Below are positions 43,208-50,930 of a stretch of 64,000 nt of DNA, piece after piece. The DNA is taken from contig DAIORV010000001.1 in assembly GCA_036752825.1 (NCBI GenBank), forward strand, positions 71,335 through 135,334, read 5' to 3'. The notes beneath the pieces are model-generated. The model was not told the DNA's origin, made no database searches, and was given only the letters and a program-made list of their open reading frames with translations. Origin of the DNA: UBA5177 sp002413265. Lineage in GTDB: Bacteria; Chloroflexota; UBA5177. Within the stretch, counting starts at the first letter, position 1. Every line of letters starts with the position of its first letter. The translations under genes were made by a program, and so were the position numbers.

Positions 43208-43536
43208 ACAAAATCACGTTTCGTCGCCTCTCCCGCACCCCCTACTCGGAGCAATACCAGCTATTCGACCGAGAGCTGCGCGTTGGACACGTGGACCTGC
43301 ACTATACGTCGGCAAACGTTTTCGCCACACTAATTCTCGATCGCGAGCTGAGCGAGGAAGACACGGTCGATCTGATCCAGCAGATCGATGATGAGATCGT
43401 GGAGTCTTCAGAAACGTTGCGTGAAGACTTCTTTGTTAGGGTATTCCTCGGTCAGCAGCTTGACGAATATAGCGATGTCCTTCGCAACCCTGAAGACCTC
43501 GAAATCGACGGCCACGAGCCGTTTGAGCTGGCCTGA
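43204..43536 (+). CDS. Hypothetical protein (110 aa), coupled to the phosphatase
   Basis: No family recognised. An Arg/Tyr-rich start (ITFRRLSRTPYSEQYQLFDRE) is followed by a predicted beta segment (LRVGHVDLHYTSANVFATLIL) and an acidic helical C-terminal half (SEEDTVDLIQQIDDEIVESSETLREDFFVRVFLGQQLDEY). The ATG overlaps the phosphatase stop, so the two are translated together. A cytosolic alpha/beta protein is likely; function unknown. Confidence 0.75.
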   Translation: MNKITFRRLSRTPYSEQYQLFDRELRVGHVDLHYTSANVFATLILDRELSEEDTVDLIQQIDDEIVESSETLREDFFVRVFLGQQLDEYSDVLRNPEDLEIDGHEPFELA

Positions 43537-43582
43537 GCAGGGTGCATACGTGTGGTAGCCTCTGTGTGGAGAGGAACCAAGA

Positions 43583-43900
43583 ATGAATATTTACGAGCAG
43601 CTGCTGGCCATGAAGTTGGACCTGCAGGATCGTAACGTGCATCAGAAAAGCATCGCCGTACTGGACAAGATGCTTGGAATGGCAGAGTCCGAGAAGAACA
43701 GCGGATTGAGCATGTCTCGTCTGCAGGTGCTGAGGCACGTGATGCGCACACCTGACGTGCTGAATGATGAAGATATTCGACTAGACTTCATTGGCCTCGA
43801 GGGAGACCTCGAGGATGCCGCCACGGCTCGAGCCGAGTCGGCGCCGGCGTACGAGGAAGAGCGGGCTCCAAAACTCAAGAAGTACTACAAGAAGAAGTAG
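43583..43900 (+). CDS. Hypothetical protein (105 aa) with lysine-rich tail
   Basis: No family recognised. The protein is predicted mostly helical: MNIYEQLLAMKLDLQDRNVHQKSIAVLDKML, then RLQVLRHVMRTPDVLNDEDIRLDFIGLEGDL, an acidic/Ala linker, and the basic end APKLKKYYKKK. The good GGAGAGGA before the ATG supports it as a gene. It follows the previous hypothetical gene by 46 bp. The mix of helical core and Lys tail would suit nucleic-acid or membrane contact, which is speculation. Confidence 0.7.
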   Translation: MNIYEQLLAMKLDLQDRNVHQKSIAVLDKMLGMAESEKNSGLSMSRLQVLRHVMRTPDVLNDEDIRLDFIGLEGDLEDAATARAESAPAYEEERAPKLKKYYKKK

Positions 43901-44055
43901 CGCCGACGCTCGTTTCCGGCGGTCGACTCTATTGTGCTTCAGTCTTCCAGGATGCGGGTTCTCCATTGCCGTGGGGCACCGTAACAGGGGCGCGTACATA
44001 CAGGCAGCCTGATTGCTTTGACCTGTCACCGCAATCCGATATGAGGACAGTTGCC

Positions 44056-44511
44056 ATGCGCGCTTCGTGGATCGCGGCCCTTGCTGCTCTGCTCGTGGCA
44101 GCACTTGCGGTGCAGCCCGTTGGTGGCGCGACGGCTTCACCGGTCCTCTCCGCAGCTGCCAAGAAACACTGCAAAACCGTAACCAGGAAGGTTCACGGCA
44201 AGCGGGTGAAAGTGAGGGTATGCACCAAGGTCCGGAAAGCGCCGGCCACTGCCACCGCAACTAAGACCGCAACGCCGACGAGCACGCCAACCAGTACCTC
44301 GACCGCTACAGCCACCGCAACAGATCCGCCCACCAGCACTCCGACGTCTACGTTTACGGCCACGCCGACAACCACGCCTACGCCGACAAATACGGCGACC
44401 CCGGCCGCCAGCGCTACAAGCCTGCCGACCCCAACGGCCACGTTTTACCTGCAGCCGACCCAGCCGCCCTACCCATATCCCACGCCAACCTACTACTATC
44501 CATATCCGTAG
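44056..44511 (+). CDS. Secreted Thr/Pro-rich protein with Tyr/Pro tail
   Basis: 151 residues from ATG 44056 (GAGGA eight bases upstream; ATG 44041 is alternative). It has a signal peptide (ASWIAALAALLVAALAV) and a basic module KKHCKTVTRKVHGKRVKVRV followed by CTKVRK with two Cys. A long TATPTSTPTSTST-like region follows, and a C terminus of repeated Tyr and Pro (PYPYPTPTYYYPYP). The Thr/Pro region resembles O-glycosylated stalks of exported Chloroflexota proteins; the Tyr/Pro end could be adhesive or wall-associated. Function unknown. Confidence 0.7.
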   Translation: MRASWIAALAALLVAALAVQPVGGATASPVLSAAAKKHCKTVTRKVHGKRVKVRVCTKVRKAPATATATKTATPTSTPTSTSTATATATDPPTSTPTSTFTATPTTTPTPTNTATPAASATSLPTPTATFYLQPTQPPYPYPTPTYYYPYP

Positions 44512-44609
44512 CTGTCAGTGGCAGTCCGCGATATGCGACCGCAAGGTTTCCGACGCCGGTTGAAGGTCGCGTAACAGACGTTCGTCGGGGCTCGAGCATA
44601 ATGTCGAAC

Positions 44610-44957
44610 CTATTGACTCGACGCCGAAGACTCTTTCTTGTCGCTCTTAGGGGCTGAGGCGTTGGACTTGCTTTCCTTCTCGGCCGATTTGGAGTCCGTC
44701 GACGCCGGAGAGGAGCCCTCTGACTTCGATTCTTTGTTTGAATCTTTCGACGAGCTCGCTGGTTGGGTTGCGCTGCTCGACGACCTGGAGTCGGTGACGT
44801 AGAAGCCGCTGCCCTTGAACACAATACCGACCGGGTGAATGACTCTTCGAACCTCTCCGCCGCATTCGCTACAAGTTTTTATGGGCGGATCGTTGATGCC
44901 TTGACGCACTTCAAAGCGATGCCCATGCGGCAGGCACTGATACTCATAGACCGGCAC
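44610..44957 (-). CDS. FmdB family zinc-ribbon protein with Ser/Lys-rich tail
   Basis: 115 residues. The first 45 are the FmdB/CxxC putative regulatory domain (MPVYEYQCLPHGHRFEVRQ, then KTCSECGGEVRRVIHPVGIVFKGSGFYVTD). Usual FmdB ribbons have two CxxC pairs; here the first is C8-x-x-H11, the second C29-x-x-C32. The tail is low-complexity Ser/Lys/Glu. The role of FmdB proteins is poorly defined. It is divergent from the M50 gene. Confidence 0.85.
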   Translation of the reverse strand: MPVYEYQCLPHGHRFEVRQGINDPPIKTCSECGGEVRRVIHPVGIVFKGSGFYVTDSRSSSSATQPASSSKDSNKESKSEGSSPASTDSKSAEKESKSNASAPKSDKKESSASSQ

Positions 44958-45041
44958 TCAAAAACCTCAGAAACGGCGTCTAGAAGCCAAAAGAGTCTGT
45001 CCCGAGTGTAGCCCACTTCACACCGTTCGACCAAGACCGGC

Positions 45042-45050
45042 TGCTATAAT
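45042..45050 (+). promoter_or_regulatory. Extended -10 promoter of the M50-scpA-scpB operon
   Basis: TGC followed by perfect TATAAT (45045-45050). There is no -35 at a useful distance. The leader to the TTG start is about 58 bases. Confidence 0.65.
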
Positions 45051-45063
45051 GCGGTCGCCGCTT

Positions 45064-45096
45064 CGCGGACCTCATCACGTGGTCCGCGATACTTTT
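45064..45096 (+). terminator. Terminator-like leader hairpin of the M50-scpAB operon
   Basis: Perfect 8-bp stem CGCGGACC (45064-45071) with 45081-45088, 9-base loop, then ATAC and TTTT (45093-45096). It lies 13 bases after the -10 and 18 bases before the gene, so any termination here would act on this operon. Confidence 0.6.
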
Positions 45097-45114
45097 ATGT
45101 AGAGTAGGCGTTTC

Positions 45115-45774
45115 TTGAACCTCTTCGGTCCGATAGACTTGCAACGCGCGATCCAGATGATCATCATCTTGCTGATCTCGATCGACGTTCATGAACTGGC
45201 ACACGCTATTGCAGCTGACCGTTTGGGTGATAGCACTCCCAGACGCCTCGGCGAAATTTCTCTCAACCCCTTTACCCACATGGATCAGGTGGGCATCGTA
45301 CTGCTACTTCTGACGTCGATCTCGAGTTATGGTTTCACCTATGGCAGAACGCACGTCACTCCCAGCAACCTGAAGTATGGGCCGCAACGCGGCCACGCCA
45401 TAGTGGCGGTTGTCGGCCCACTCTCGAATTTGGTTCTAGCTGCGATCGCCACTGTCGTGCTGCGGTTCCACCTTAGTGACTCCGCCAATATCAACGACCA
45501 GATGACCAATTTTCTGTGGCTCGCGATCCAGCTAAACGTGTTGCTCTTCATGTTCAATCTTCTGCCGATCCCACCGCTCGACGGGTTTACGATAGTCGGC
45601 GGCTTCTTGACGGCTCGACAGCTCTATCAGATCGCTCCTCTTCAGCAGTGGGGGCCCTTGCTAATTCTCCTGCTGTTCATCACGGAGCCCAACACGCATT
45701 TCATTGCCAATATCACCAATCCGGTGTTCAATCAGATCGTTCCCTGGGTGTGTACGAACTGCGCGGTGGTATGA
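45115..45774 (+). CDS. Site-2 protease family protein (M50), small membrane type
   Basis: 219 residues. HExxH is in IDVHELAHAIAADRLGD, and the second metal motif NLLPIPPLDGFTIV is near residue 150; several hydrophobic helices surround them and there is no PDZ domain. This is the short YwhC/SpoIVFB-like group. The start is TTG. It is cotranscribed with scpA (4-bp overlap), a pairing seen in other monoderm genomes. Its substrate is unknown. Confidence 0.9.
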   Translation: MNLFGPIDLQRAIQMIIILLISIDVHELAHAIAADRLGDSTPRRLGEISLNPFTHMDQVGIVLLLLTSISSYGFTYGRTHVTPSNLKYGPQRGHAIVAVVGPLSNLVLAAIATVVLRFHLSDSANINDQMTNFLWLAIQLNVLLFMFNLLPIPPLDGFTIVGGFLTARQLYQIAPLQQWGPLLILLLFITEPNTHFIANITNPVFNQIVPWVCTNCAVV

Positions 45775-46499
45775 ACGAGGCTCTGAAGCCAACTCCTCCA
45801 TTCCAGCTGTCACTCCCCGTTTTCGAGGGACCAGTCGACGATTTGCTGCGTCTGGTGAGCCAACGAAAAATTTCTACCGGCGACGTGATCGTTTCGGACT
45901 TTACTGCCCAATATCGCGACTACCTGGACGGGGCAGTCGATTCAGATCTGGATGCAACCGGTGAATTCGTCTCGGCCTCGGCAAGAATACTCGCCATCAA
46001 ATCCGCCGACCTTCTTGTTTTGGAGCATGAGCAGGAGGACGTCGAGGGCTCGGAACCGGTGCAACGTGGCGCGAATGAGCTGTTGCGCGCCGCGGCGAGA
46101 ATCCTCGCCCTCCGCGAAGCGGAGGAAAGTTTTGCGCCCCTGGAGCCTCCGTTCCAGCCGGATAAACTTGTTGAGCCGCGTTCTCCGACACTTCTGACGC
46201 GAGGATGGCTGGCCATTGAACAACGTTCGAGAAGTCGGGTGAAAAGAATTTCTATACCAGCGTTCCTGCGTCTGGAGTCGGCTCTCAGCGGCCTCATTCG
46301 CCGCCTGAGGGGCAGCGGTCTTGTCTCATTCCGAAACATTGTTTCCGGGGCGTCGAGGAATGACGCCGTGGTGTACTTCATTGCGATCCTCGAATTGGTC
46401 CGGCGCAGACAGGTTCAGGTCAAGCAGGACAGTCTCATGGCAGACATCACGGTCGAATGGGACGAAGGTGGATCAAGGGCATCAAAGCGTGCGGGATGA
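45771..46499 (+). CDS. scpA: Segregation and condensation protein A
   Basis: 242 residues from ATG 45771, which overlaps the M50 stop; the frame upstream is a shadow of the M50 gene. The kleisin N-terminal motif FQLSLPVFEGPVDDLLRLV, the SASARILAIKSADLL helix and a C-terminal winged-helix (FIAILELVRRRQVQVKQ) are present. With ScpB and SMC it compacts and separates chromosomes. It overlaps scpB by 11 bp. Confidence 0.93.
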   Translation: MNEALKPTPPFQLSLPVFEGPVDDLLRLVSQRKISTGDVIVSDFTAQYRDYLDGAVDSDLDATGEFVSASARILAIKSADLLVLEHEQEDVEGSEPVQRGANELLRAAARILALREAEESFAPLEPPFQPDKLVEPRSPTLLTRGWLAIEQRSRSRVKRISIPAFLRLESALSGLIRRLRGSGLVSFRNIVSGASRNDAVVYFIAILELVRRRQVQVKQDSLMADITVEWDEGGSRASKRAG

Positions 46500-47082
46500 C
46501 GAGCAGCTACGCTCGTTGCTCGAGAGCCTTCTACTAGTTGCCGGCGGTCCCGTCTCTGTGGCGTCTCTTGCTAAAACGCTTGATGAGTCCACTCGTCGCG
46601 TGAGGCGAATGGCCCTGGACTTGAAGGAGAATTTATCCGGCGGCGTTCGAGTTCAGATGGACGGCGATCACGTCCAATACGTCACCGCTCCTGAAAATGC
46701 CGAGGCGGTGCGGCGGTTTATCGGAACCGAAAAGCCGGCGCCACTTTCTCGTTCGATGCTCGAGACCCTGACTATCATTGCCTATCGCCAACCCGTCACT
46801 CGGTCGGAGGTGGAAGCTGCGCGCGGTGCAAACTGCGATCGGCAAGTTCACACCCTCATGGCGAGGGGATTGATCGAGGAATGCGGCCAGCGAGATACCA
46901 TCGGCAGACCGATGCAATATGGCACCAGTTTTTCGTTTTTGGAGTACTTTGGGCTTCGGTCGCTCGAGGATCTGCCGGTGCTGCCGGCCGCTTCCGTTGC
47001 CTCCGGGGTCGGCACGGAAATTGGACTACGAGCCGTTCAACCGGAGCTCAGGAATGAAGAAGGCGGCCAGGACTCGTCCTGA
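46489..47082 (+). CDS. scpB: Segregation and condensation protein B
   Basis: 197 residues from GTG 46489 inside the scpA end; GTG 46468 is an alternative. Two winged-helix domains: LRSLLESLLLVAGGPVSVASLAKTL and LSRSMLETLTIIAYRQPVTRSEVEAARG, followed by GRPMQYGTSFSFLEYFGLRSLEDLP. It is the partner of ScpA in the SMC complex. Its 3' end forms part of the terminator hairpin with rpsI. Confidence 0.93.
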   Translation: MRDDEQLRSLLESLLLVAGGPVSVASLAKTLDESTRRVRRMALDLKENLSGGVRVQMDGDHVQYVTAPENAEAVRRFIGTEKPAPLSRSMLETLTIIAYRQPVTRSEVEAARGANCDRQVHTLMARGLIEECGQRDTIGRPMQYGTSFSFLEYFGLRSLEDLPVLPAASVASGVGTEIGLRAVQPELRNEEGGQDSS

Positions 47083-47088
47083 CCGCCT
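47061..47088. terminator. Hairpin between convergent scpB and rpsI
   Basis: A 12-position stem with one C/A mismatch (47061-47072 with 47077-47088), loop CTCG. Reading on the minus strand, a T-rich stretch follows (TTCTTCATT), so it best serves as the terminator of the ribosomal protein cluster. On the plus strand it overlaps the last codons of scpB and has only a weak T-rich sequence after it. Confidence 0.65.
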
Positions 47089-47113
47089 CAACCTCATCTT
47101 AAAATTTATGCAA

Positions 47114-47509
47114 TCAGCGCTTGGTGTATTGTGGCGCCTTGCGTGCTCGCTTCAGGCCGTACTTCTTGCGCTCCTTCATGCGTGCGTCTCGAGTCAGCAA
47201 TCCTGCCTTGCGCAATTGCGGTTTCAGAGACTCGTCCGACTGCACGAGCGCTCTCGAGATTGCATGGCGGATGGCGCCTGCCTGTCCAGATAGGCCTCCG
47301 CCGAGGACCTTCACGTCGGAGTTGTAGCGGCCGAACTGGCCCGCGACATGGAAAGGTTCCTGAACTTCTGCGGTCCAGAGAGAACCGCCGAAATATAGCT
47401 CGAGTGGTTTGCCATTGACGATGATCTCGCCGGTGCCGAGCATGATGCGGGCTCGGGCAACTGACGTCTTGCGACGCCCGACCGCAGCAAAATACTGTTG
47501 GACTGCCAT
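47114..47509 (-). CDS. rpsI: 30S ribosomal protein S9
   Basis: 131 residues. GRRKTSVARARIMLGTGEIIVNGKPLELYF at the N terminus and the C-terminal RKKYGLKRARKAPQYTKR, whose basic tail reaches the P-site tRNA. It is the last gene of the minus-strand ribosomal run, 3 bp after rplM. Confidence 0.97.
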   Translation of the reverse strand: MAVQQYFAAVGRRKTSVARARIMLGTGEIIVNGKPLELYFGGSLWTAEVQEPFHVAGQFGRYNSDVKVLGGGLSGQAGAIRHAISRALVQSDESLKPQLRKAGLLTRDARMKERKKYGLKRARKAPQYTKR

Positions 47510-47512
47510 TCG

Positions 47513-47992
47513 CTATCTCCCGTTTCCTTCGTAGTCCGCGCCGGTTGGCTGTCCGCCTGGGAAGGCGTCACCGAGGTCGCGGGGTTGTTGTGCAGCGTGC
47601 GGATGCTCCGCACCCGCGTACACTTTCAGCTTTCGATACTGCTCTGCTCCGAGCTTGGAATGAGGCAGCATGCCTCGGACCGCCTTTTCTAAAGCGCGCT
47701 CCGGGTGCTTGACAAGGAGATCCTCGAGAGACGTCTCGCGGAGTCCGCCCGGATAACCGGAGTGTCGAAAATAGGTCTTATCGGTGAGTTTCTTTCCGGA
47801 CACTCGAAATTTGTCGGCATTCGTGACGACTACGAAGTCCCCGACGTCATCGTTCGGTGTGTACTGCGCCTTGTGCTTTCCGCGCAATACTCGAGCGATG
47901 TCAGAAGCCAGGCGCCCAAGGTTCTGACCTGTCGCATCCACCAGGTACCACTTGGCCTCGATGTCACCCTGTTTTGGAACATAAGTCTTCAT
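47513..47992 (-). CDS. rplM: 50S ribosomal protein L13
   Basis: 159 residues from ATG 47992, which overlaps the truA stop (ATGA) and has GAGGAGA upstream. Typical: [58 protein letters not shown]. About 15 extra Gly/Pro-rich residues extend the C terminus beyond the usual end. It is an early-assembling 50S protein. Confidence 0.96.
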   Translation of the reverse strand: MKTYVPKQGDIEAKWYLVDATGQNLGRLASDIARVLRGKHKAQYTPNDDVGDFVVVTNADKFRVSGKKLTDKTYFRHSGYPGGLRETSLEDLLVKHPERALEKAVRGMLPHSKLGAEQYRKLKVYAGAEHPHAAQQPRDLGDAFPGGQPTGADYEGNGR

Positions 47993-48774
47993 ACGGTCTC
48001 CTCGATCGCGGCTGCCCAAGAGCCCGACTCCACATCGATATTCGCTTGTTCGGAACTTCCGGAGTACTGGACGCTAACCAGGTACAAGCCCTGCGCGGGC
48101 GCCGTGTCACCTGCCTCCGTGCGCGTTTTGCTCTCCAGGATCTCTGCAAACTCCCCGATGCTTACTTTCTTGAGCCCTACCCGGATCAGTGTTCCCGCTA
48201 TCGACCGTATCATCTGGCGCATGAAGCTGTTGCCCTCGAGTTCGATGCTCACGAGGTCTCCATCTCGGAAACAGGAAGCCCGGATGATGGTTCGGGTACG
48301 GTTCGTGTCCTGATGAAGAGGCACAAACGAGCTGAAGTCGTGGTTCCCAACCAGAAGCTGACATGCCTCGTGCATCAGCGCATGGTCGAGTGGAACCGGA
48401 ATGTGAGTGGCGCGATCGCTCCAGAAGGGAGAGCGAGCTGGCCGGTTCCAGATCAGGTACCGGTAGGTTCGCGACCGCGCGCTGTGCCTTGGATGGAAGC
48501 TTTCTGGGGCCTCGTCGGCGTGCCTTAGTGAGATGTCGTACGGAAGGCGCGCATTCACGGCGCGGCGGAGCGCCTCGGCCGACAGTTGAGTTGCTGACGA
48601 GAAGGTAAAAACCTGGCCAAGGGCGTGCGCGCCGGCATCGGTTCTTCCCGACCCGGTTGTTCGCACGTCCTCTTGCGTCACAGCTCCTATAGCCTCTTCC
48701 AGCACTTGTTGCACTGTCATCTCACCTGGCTGTCTCTGGAACCCCGCATAGCGGGTGCCCAGGTACTCAACCAC
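47989..48774 (-). CDS. truA: tRNA pseudouridine(38-40) synthase TruA
   Basis: 261 residues. The catalytic Asp lies in [17 protein letters not shown]; also [18 protein letters not shown] and [15 protein letters not shown]. The only good start codon is GTG 48774, giving [13 protein letters not shown], yet in-frame codons upstream read RRIRC, which match the first strand of TruA in other species; they have no ATG/GTG/TTG before the rplQ stop region. A slightly shortened N terminus or a non-standard start is possible. It modifies the tRNA anticodon arm. Usual place after rplQ. Confidence 0.93.
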   Translation of the reverse strand: MVEYLGTRYAGFQRQPGEMTVQQVLEEAIGAVTQEDVRTTGSGRTDAGAHALGQVFTFSSATQLSAEALRRAVNARLPYDISLRHADEAPESFHPRHSARSRTYRYLIWNRPARSPFWSDRATHIPVPLDHALMHEACQLLVGNHDFSSFVPLHQDTNRTRTIIRASCFRDGDLVSIELEGNSFMRQMIRSIAGTLIRVGLKKVSIGEFAEILESKTRTEAGDTAPAQGLYLVSVQYSGSSEQANIDVESGSWAAAIEETV

Positions 48775-48794
48775 ACAGCGGATCCTGCGCGTGG

Positions 48795-49169
48795 TTAGCC
48801 GCCAATCCTTTCCTGATCCTCGACGAATTCGATCCTTGCCATGTCCGCCGCATCACCCTTGCGCGGGCCCATTTTGATGATGCGCGTGTACCCGCCGGGT
48901 CGATCTGCGTAGCGAGGTCCGTAAACCTCGAAGAGCTTTTCGACTATCAGCTTGTCGGGCAGCTTCGAGAGCGCCAGCCGCCGATGATGTAAATCGTCAT
49001 TCTTGCTGATGGTAACCAGGCGCTCGACGAAGCCGCGAAGTTCCTTGGCGCGAGTCTCCGTGGTCCTTATGCCTTCGTGCAGCAGCATCGAGCGAGCCAG
49101 ACTTCGCATCATTGCAAGCCGGCGATCGCCCGGCATCCCGAGCCTGCGCCCTGCTTTACGGTGTCTCAC
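48795..49169 (-). CDS. rplQ: 50S ribosomal protein L17
   Basis: 124 residues: MRHRKAGRRLGMPGDRRLAM, LLHEGIRTTETRAKELR and YTRIIKMGPRKGDAADMARIEFV. It lies 32 bp after rpoA, its normal partner, and is followed by truA. Confidence 0.97.
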   Translation of the reverse strand: MRHRKAGRRLGMPGDRRLAMMRSLARSMLLHEGIRTTETRAKELRGFVERLVTISKNDDLHHRRLALSKLPDKLIVEKLFEVYGPRYADRPGGYTRIIKMGPRKGDAADMARIEFVEDQERIGG

Positions 49170-49201
49170 GTTAGTTCCTCACAAACGGTTGATGGCGGGG
49201 A

Positions 49202-50170
49202 CTAGGTTCGGGTCTCGCTGGTTAGACCTGTCGCGAAATCTTCGGCGACGAGCTTACGAAGCTTCAGTCGATCCACCAGCTCATCGAACGACTTTTGGCC
49301 GAAGTTGCGGATGTCCAGAAGATCCTGAGGATTCATCGTCACGATCTGGCCGACCTTAGTCAGGCCCGCGCGCTTCAAGGAATTCTCTGCTCTCGCCGAC
49401 AGCTGCAGATCCTCGATTGGCATCTCAGCTTCTTGCGTGGGCAGACTGCGCGCACCTGCGGGCTGCTGGCCGATGGCGGGGGTAACTTCTTGACCGAACC
49501 CGGCGAGATGCTGGAAATGCTGGGTCAGGATGCCGGCTGCCTGGATCAAAGCGTCATTGGGACCGATGGTCCCGTCGGTCCAGATCTCAAGGATCAGTCT
49601 GTCGAAGTTCGTCATCTGGCCGACCCGAGTGTGCTCAACCGTGAAGTTGACACGAGCTACGGGAGAAAAGATGCCGTCCACAGGTATTCGCCCGATTGGC
49701 GCCTCTTCACGCTGATCGGCGATGTCGTGGTAACCACGACCTCGCTCTACGACCAGCTCCGCGGACAATCGCACGTCCGGCTTATCCACGGTAAACAGAT
49801 GCTGCTCCGGATTAATGACCTCGACTTGATCGGTCTTCTGAATGTCGAGAGCTGTGATTGCGCCCTCTCTGCCGCTGACATCCAGCGAGAGGTGTACCGG
49901 CTCGTCAGAGTAGGAGCGCAGCCGAATCTTCTTCAGATTCAGGATTAGCTCGGTGACGTCCTCTTTGATACCCGGGATGTCGGAAAACTCGTGACGAATG
50001 CCGTCAATGTGCACGGCCGTGATTGCGGCGCCCGCAAGCGACGAAAGCAGGACTCGGCGGAGCGCGTTGCCCAGCGTGACGCCGTAACCCTGTTCCAGGG
50101 GCTCGAATTCAAATCGAGCGTAGGTGTCCGAGCTGGTCGTGCACTCAATACGTGGTAACGAAGTGTCCAA
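49202..50170 (-). CDS. rpoA: DNA-directed RNA polymerase subunit alpha
   Basis: 322 residues. N-terminal dimerisation domain (FEPLEQGYGVTLGNALRRVLLSSLAGAAITAVHIDG, EDVTELILNLK) and C-terminal domain that binds UP elements and activators (LSARAENSLKRAGLTKVGQI, NPQDLLDIRNFGQKSFDELVDRL), joined by a Gln/Pro/Ala-rich linker. It scaffolds RNA polymerase assembly. It lies 22 bp after rpsD. Confidence 0.98.
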   Translation of the reverse strand: MDTSLPRIECTTSSDTYARFEFEPLEQGYGVTLGNALRRVLLSSLAGAAITAVHIDGIRHEFSDIPGIKEDVTELILNLKKIRLRSYSDEPVHLSLDVSGREGAITALDIQKTDQVEVINPEQHLFTVDKPDVRLSAELVVERGRGYHDIADQREEAPIGRIPVDGIFSPVARVNFTVEHTRVGQMTNFDRLILEIWTDGTIGPNDALIQAAGILTQHFQHLAGFGQEVTPAIGQQPAGARSLPTQEAEMPIEDLQLSARAENSLKRAGLTKVGQIVTMNPQDLLDIRNFGQKSFDELVDRLKLRKLVAEDFATGLTSETRT

Positions 50171-50192
50171 AGAGCGAAACTCCCTCTCGCGA

Positions 50193-50825
50193 TTAGCGCG
50201 AATAGTACTCGACGATTAGCTGCTCGGTAACCAGGGCGTCGACATCCGAGCGCTGAGGCGAGGTAACCACCCGGCCCGTCATCCCGTTCTTGTCCACTTC
50301 CAGCCACTGCGGAGTCTGAGCACGCTGACTGCCGAAACCGGCACCCGACGCGAAGTACTCCGTCTTCTCACTGCCATCGTCAAGGGTAATAACATCACCA
50401 GGTTTGAGACGCATCGAGGGGATGTTGGACTTGCGTCCGTTCAACCGGAAATGCGCGTGTGTAACCAGCTGCCGCGCCTGGTCACGCGAGCTGGCGAATC
50501 CCATTCGATAGATCACATTGTCAAAACGAAGCTCTAGAAGCTGCAGAAGGTTCTCTCCGGTCATTCCCGGTCGCCGCTCGGCCTCCGCGAAAACTCGTCG
50601 GAAGTGACCCTCGAGCACGCCATAAATACGGCGAACTTTCTGCTTTTCACGAAGCTGCAAAGCATATTCAGACGGCTTGCGTCGTCGCCCCTGCCCCGAC
50701 TGGCCGGCGGGATAGGGCCTGCGCTCGACGGGACATTTCTTTGTGAGACATTTGTCCCCCTTTAGAAAAAGTTTCATGCCCTCTCTGCGACAGAGTTTGC
50801 AGTCAGGGCCGGTATATCGTGCCAT
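50193..50825 (-). CDS. rpsD: 30S ribosomal protein S4 (zinc-binding type)
   Basis: 210 residues from ATG 50825 after GGAGG; upstream in-frame codons are leader. Four cysteines in CKLCRREGMKLFLKGDKC and KKC form the zinc site of C+ S4 proteins. The S4 RNA-binding domain (QLLELRFDNVIYRMGFASSRDQARQLVTH) is standard. S4 nucleates 30S assembly and in many bacteria represses its own mRNA; two hairpins lie just upstream. Confidence 0.97.
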   Translation of the reverse strand: MARYTGPDCKLCRREGMKLFLKGDKCLTKKCPVERRPYPAGQSGQGRRRKPSEYALQLREKQKVRRIYGVLEGHFRRVFAEAERRPGMTGENLLQLLELRFDNVIYRMGFASSRDQARQLVTHAHFRLNGRKSNIPSMRLKPGDVITLDDGSEKTEYFASGAGFGSQRAQTPQWLEVDKNGMTGRVVTSPQRSDVDALVTEQLIVEYYSR

Positions 50826-50852
50826 CAATCCTCCGCTGTCTAACAGTTCAAT

Positions 50853-50872
50853 GCCGCTGCAGTCACAGCGGC
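50853..50872 (-). promoter_or_regulatory. rpsD leader hairpin 2
   Basis: Perfect 7-bp stem (50853-50859 with 50866-50872), 6-base loop, 28 bases before the rpsD start. On the minus strand it is preceded by an A-rich run, the complement of a plus-strand T tract, so on the plus strand it would look like a terminator. Confidence 0.55.
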
Positions 50873-50893
50873 GCTTTTCTTTTTCTCTTCGCT

Positions 50894-50916
50894 GGCGGTC
50901 CTCTGTCGAGGCCGCC
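50894..50916 (-). promoter_or_regulatory. rpsD leader hairpin 1
   Basis: A 9-bp stem with one unpaired base (50894-50903 with 50908-50916), 4-base loop. Together with the neighbouring hairpin it fills most of the 105-bp rpsK-rpsD gap, the largest gap but one in the ribosomal cluster. Confidence 0.55.
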
Positions 50917-50930
50917 ATCCATATTCCGCG

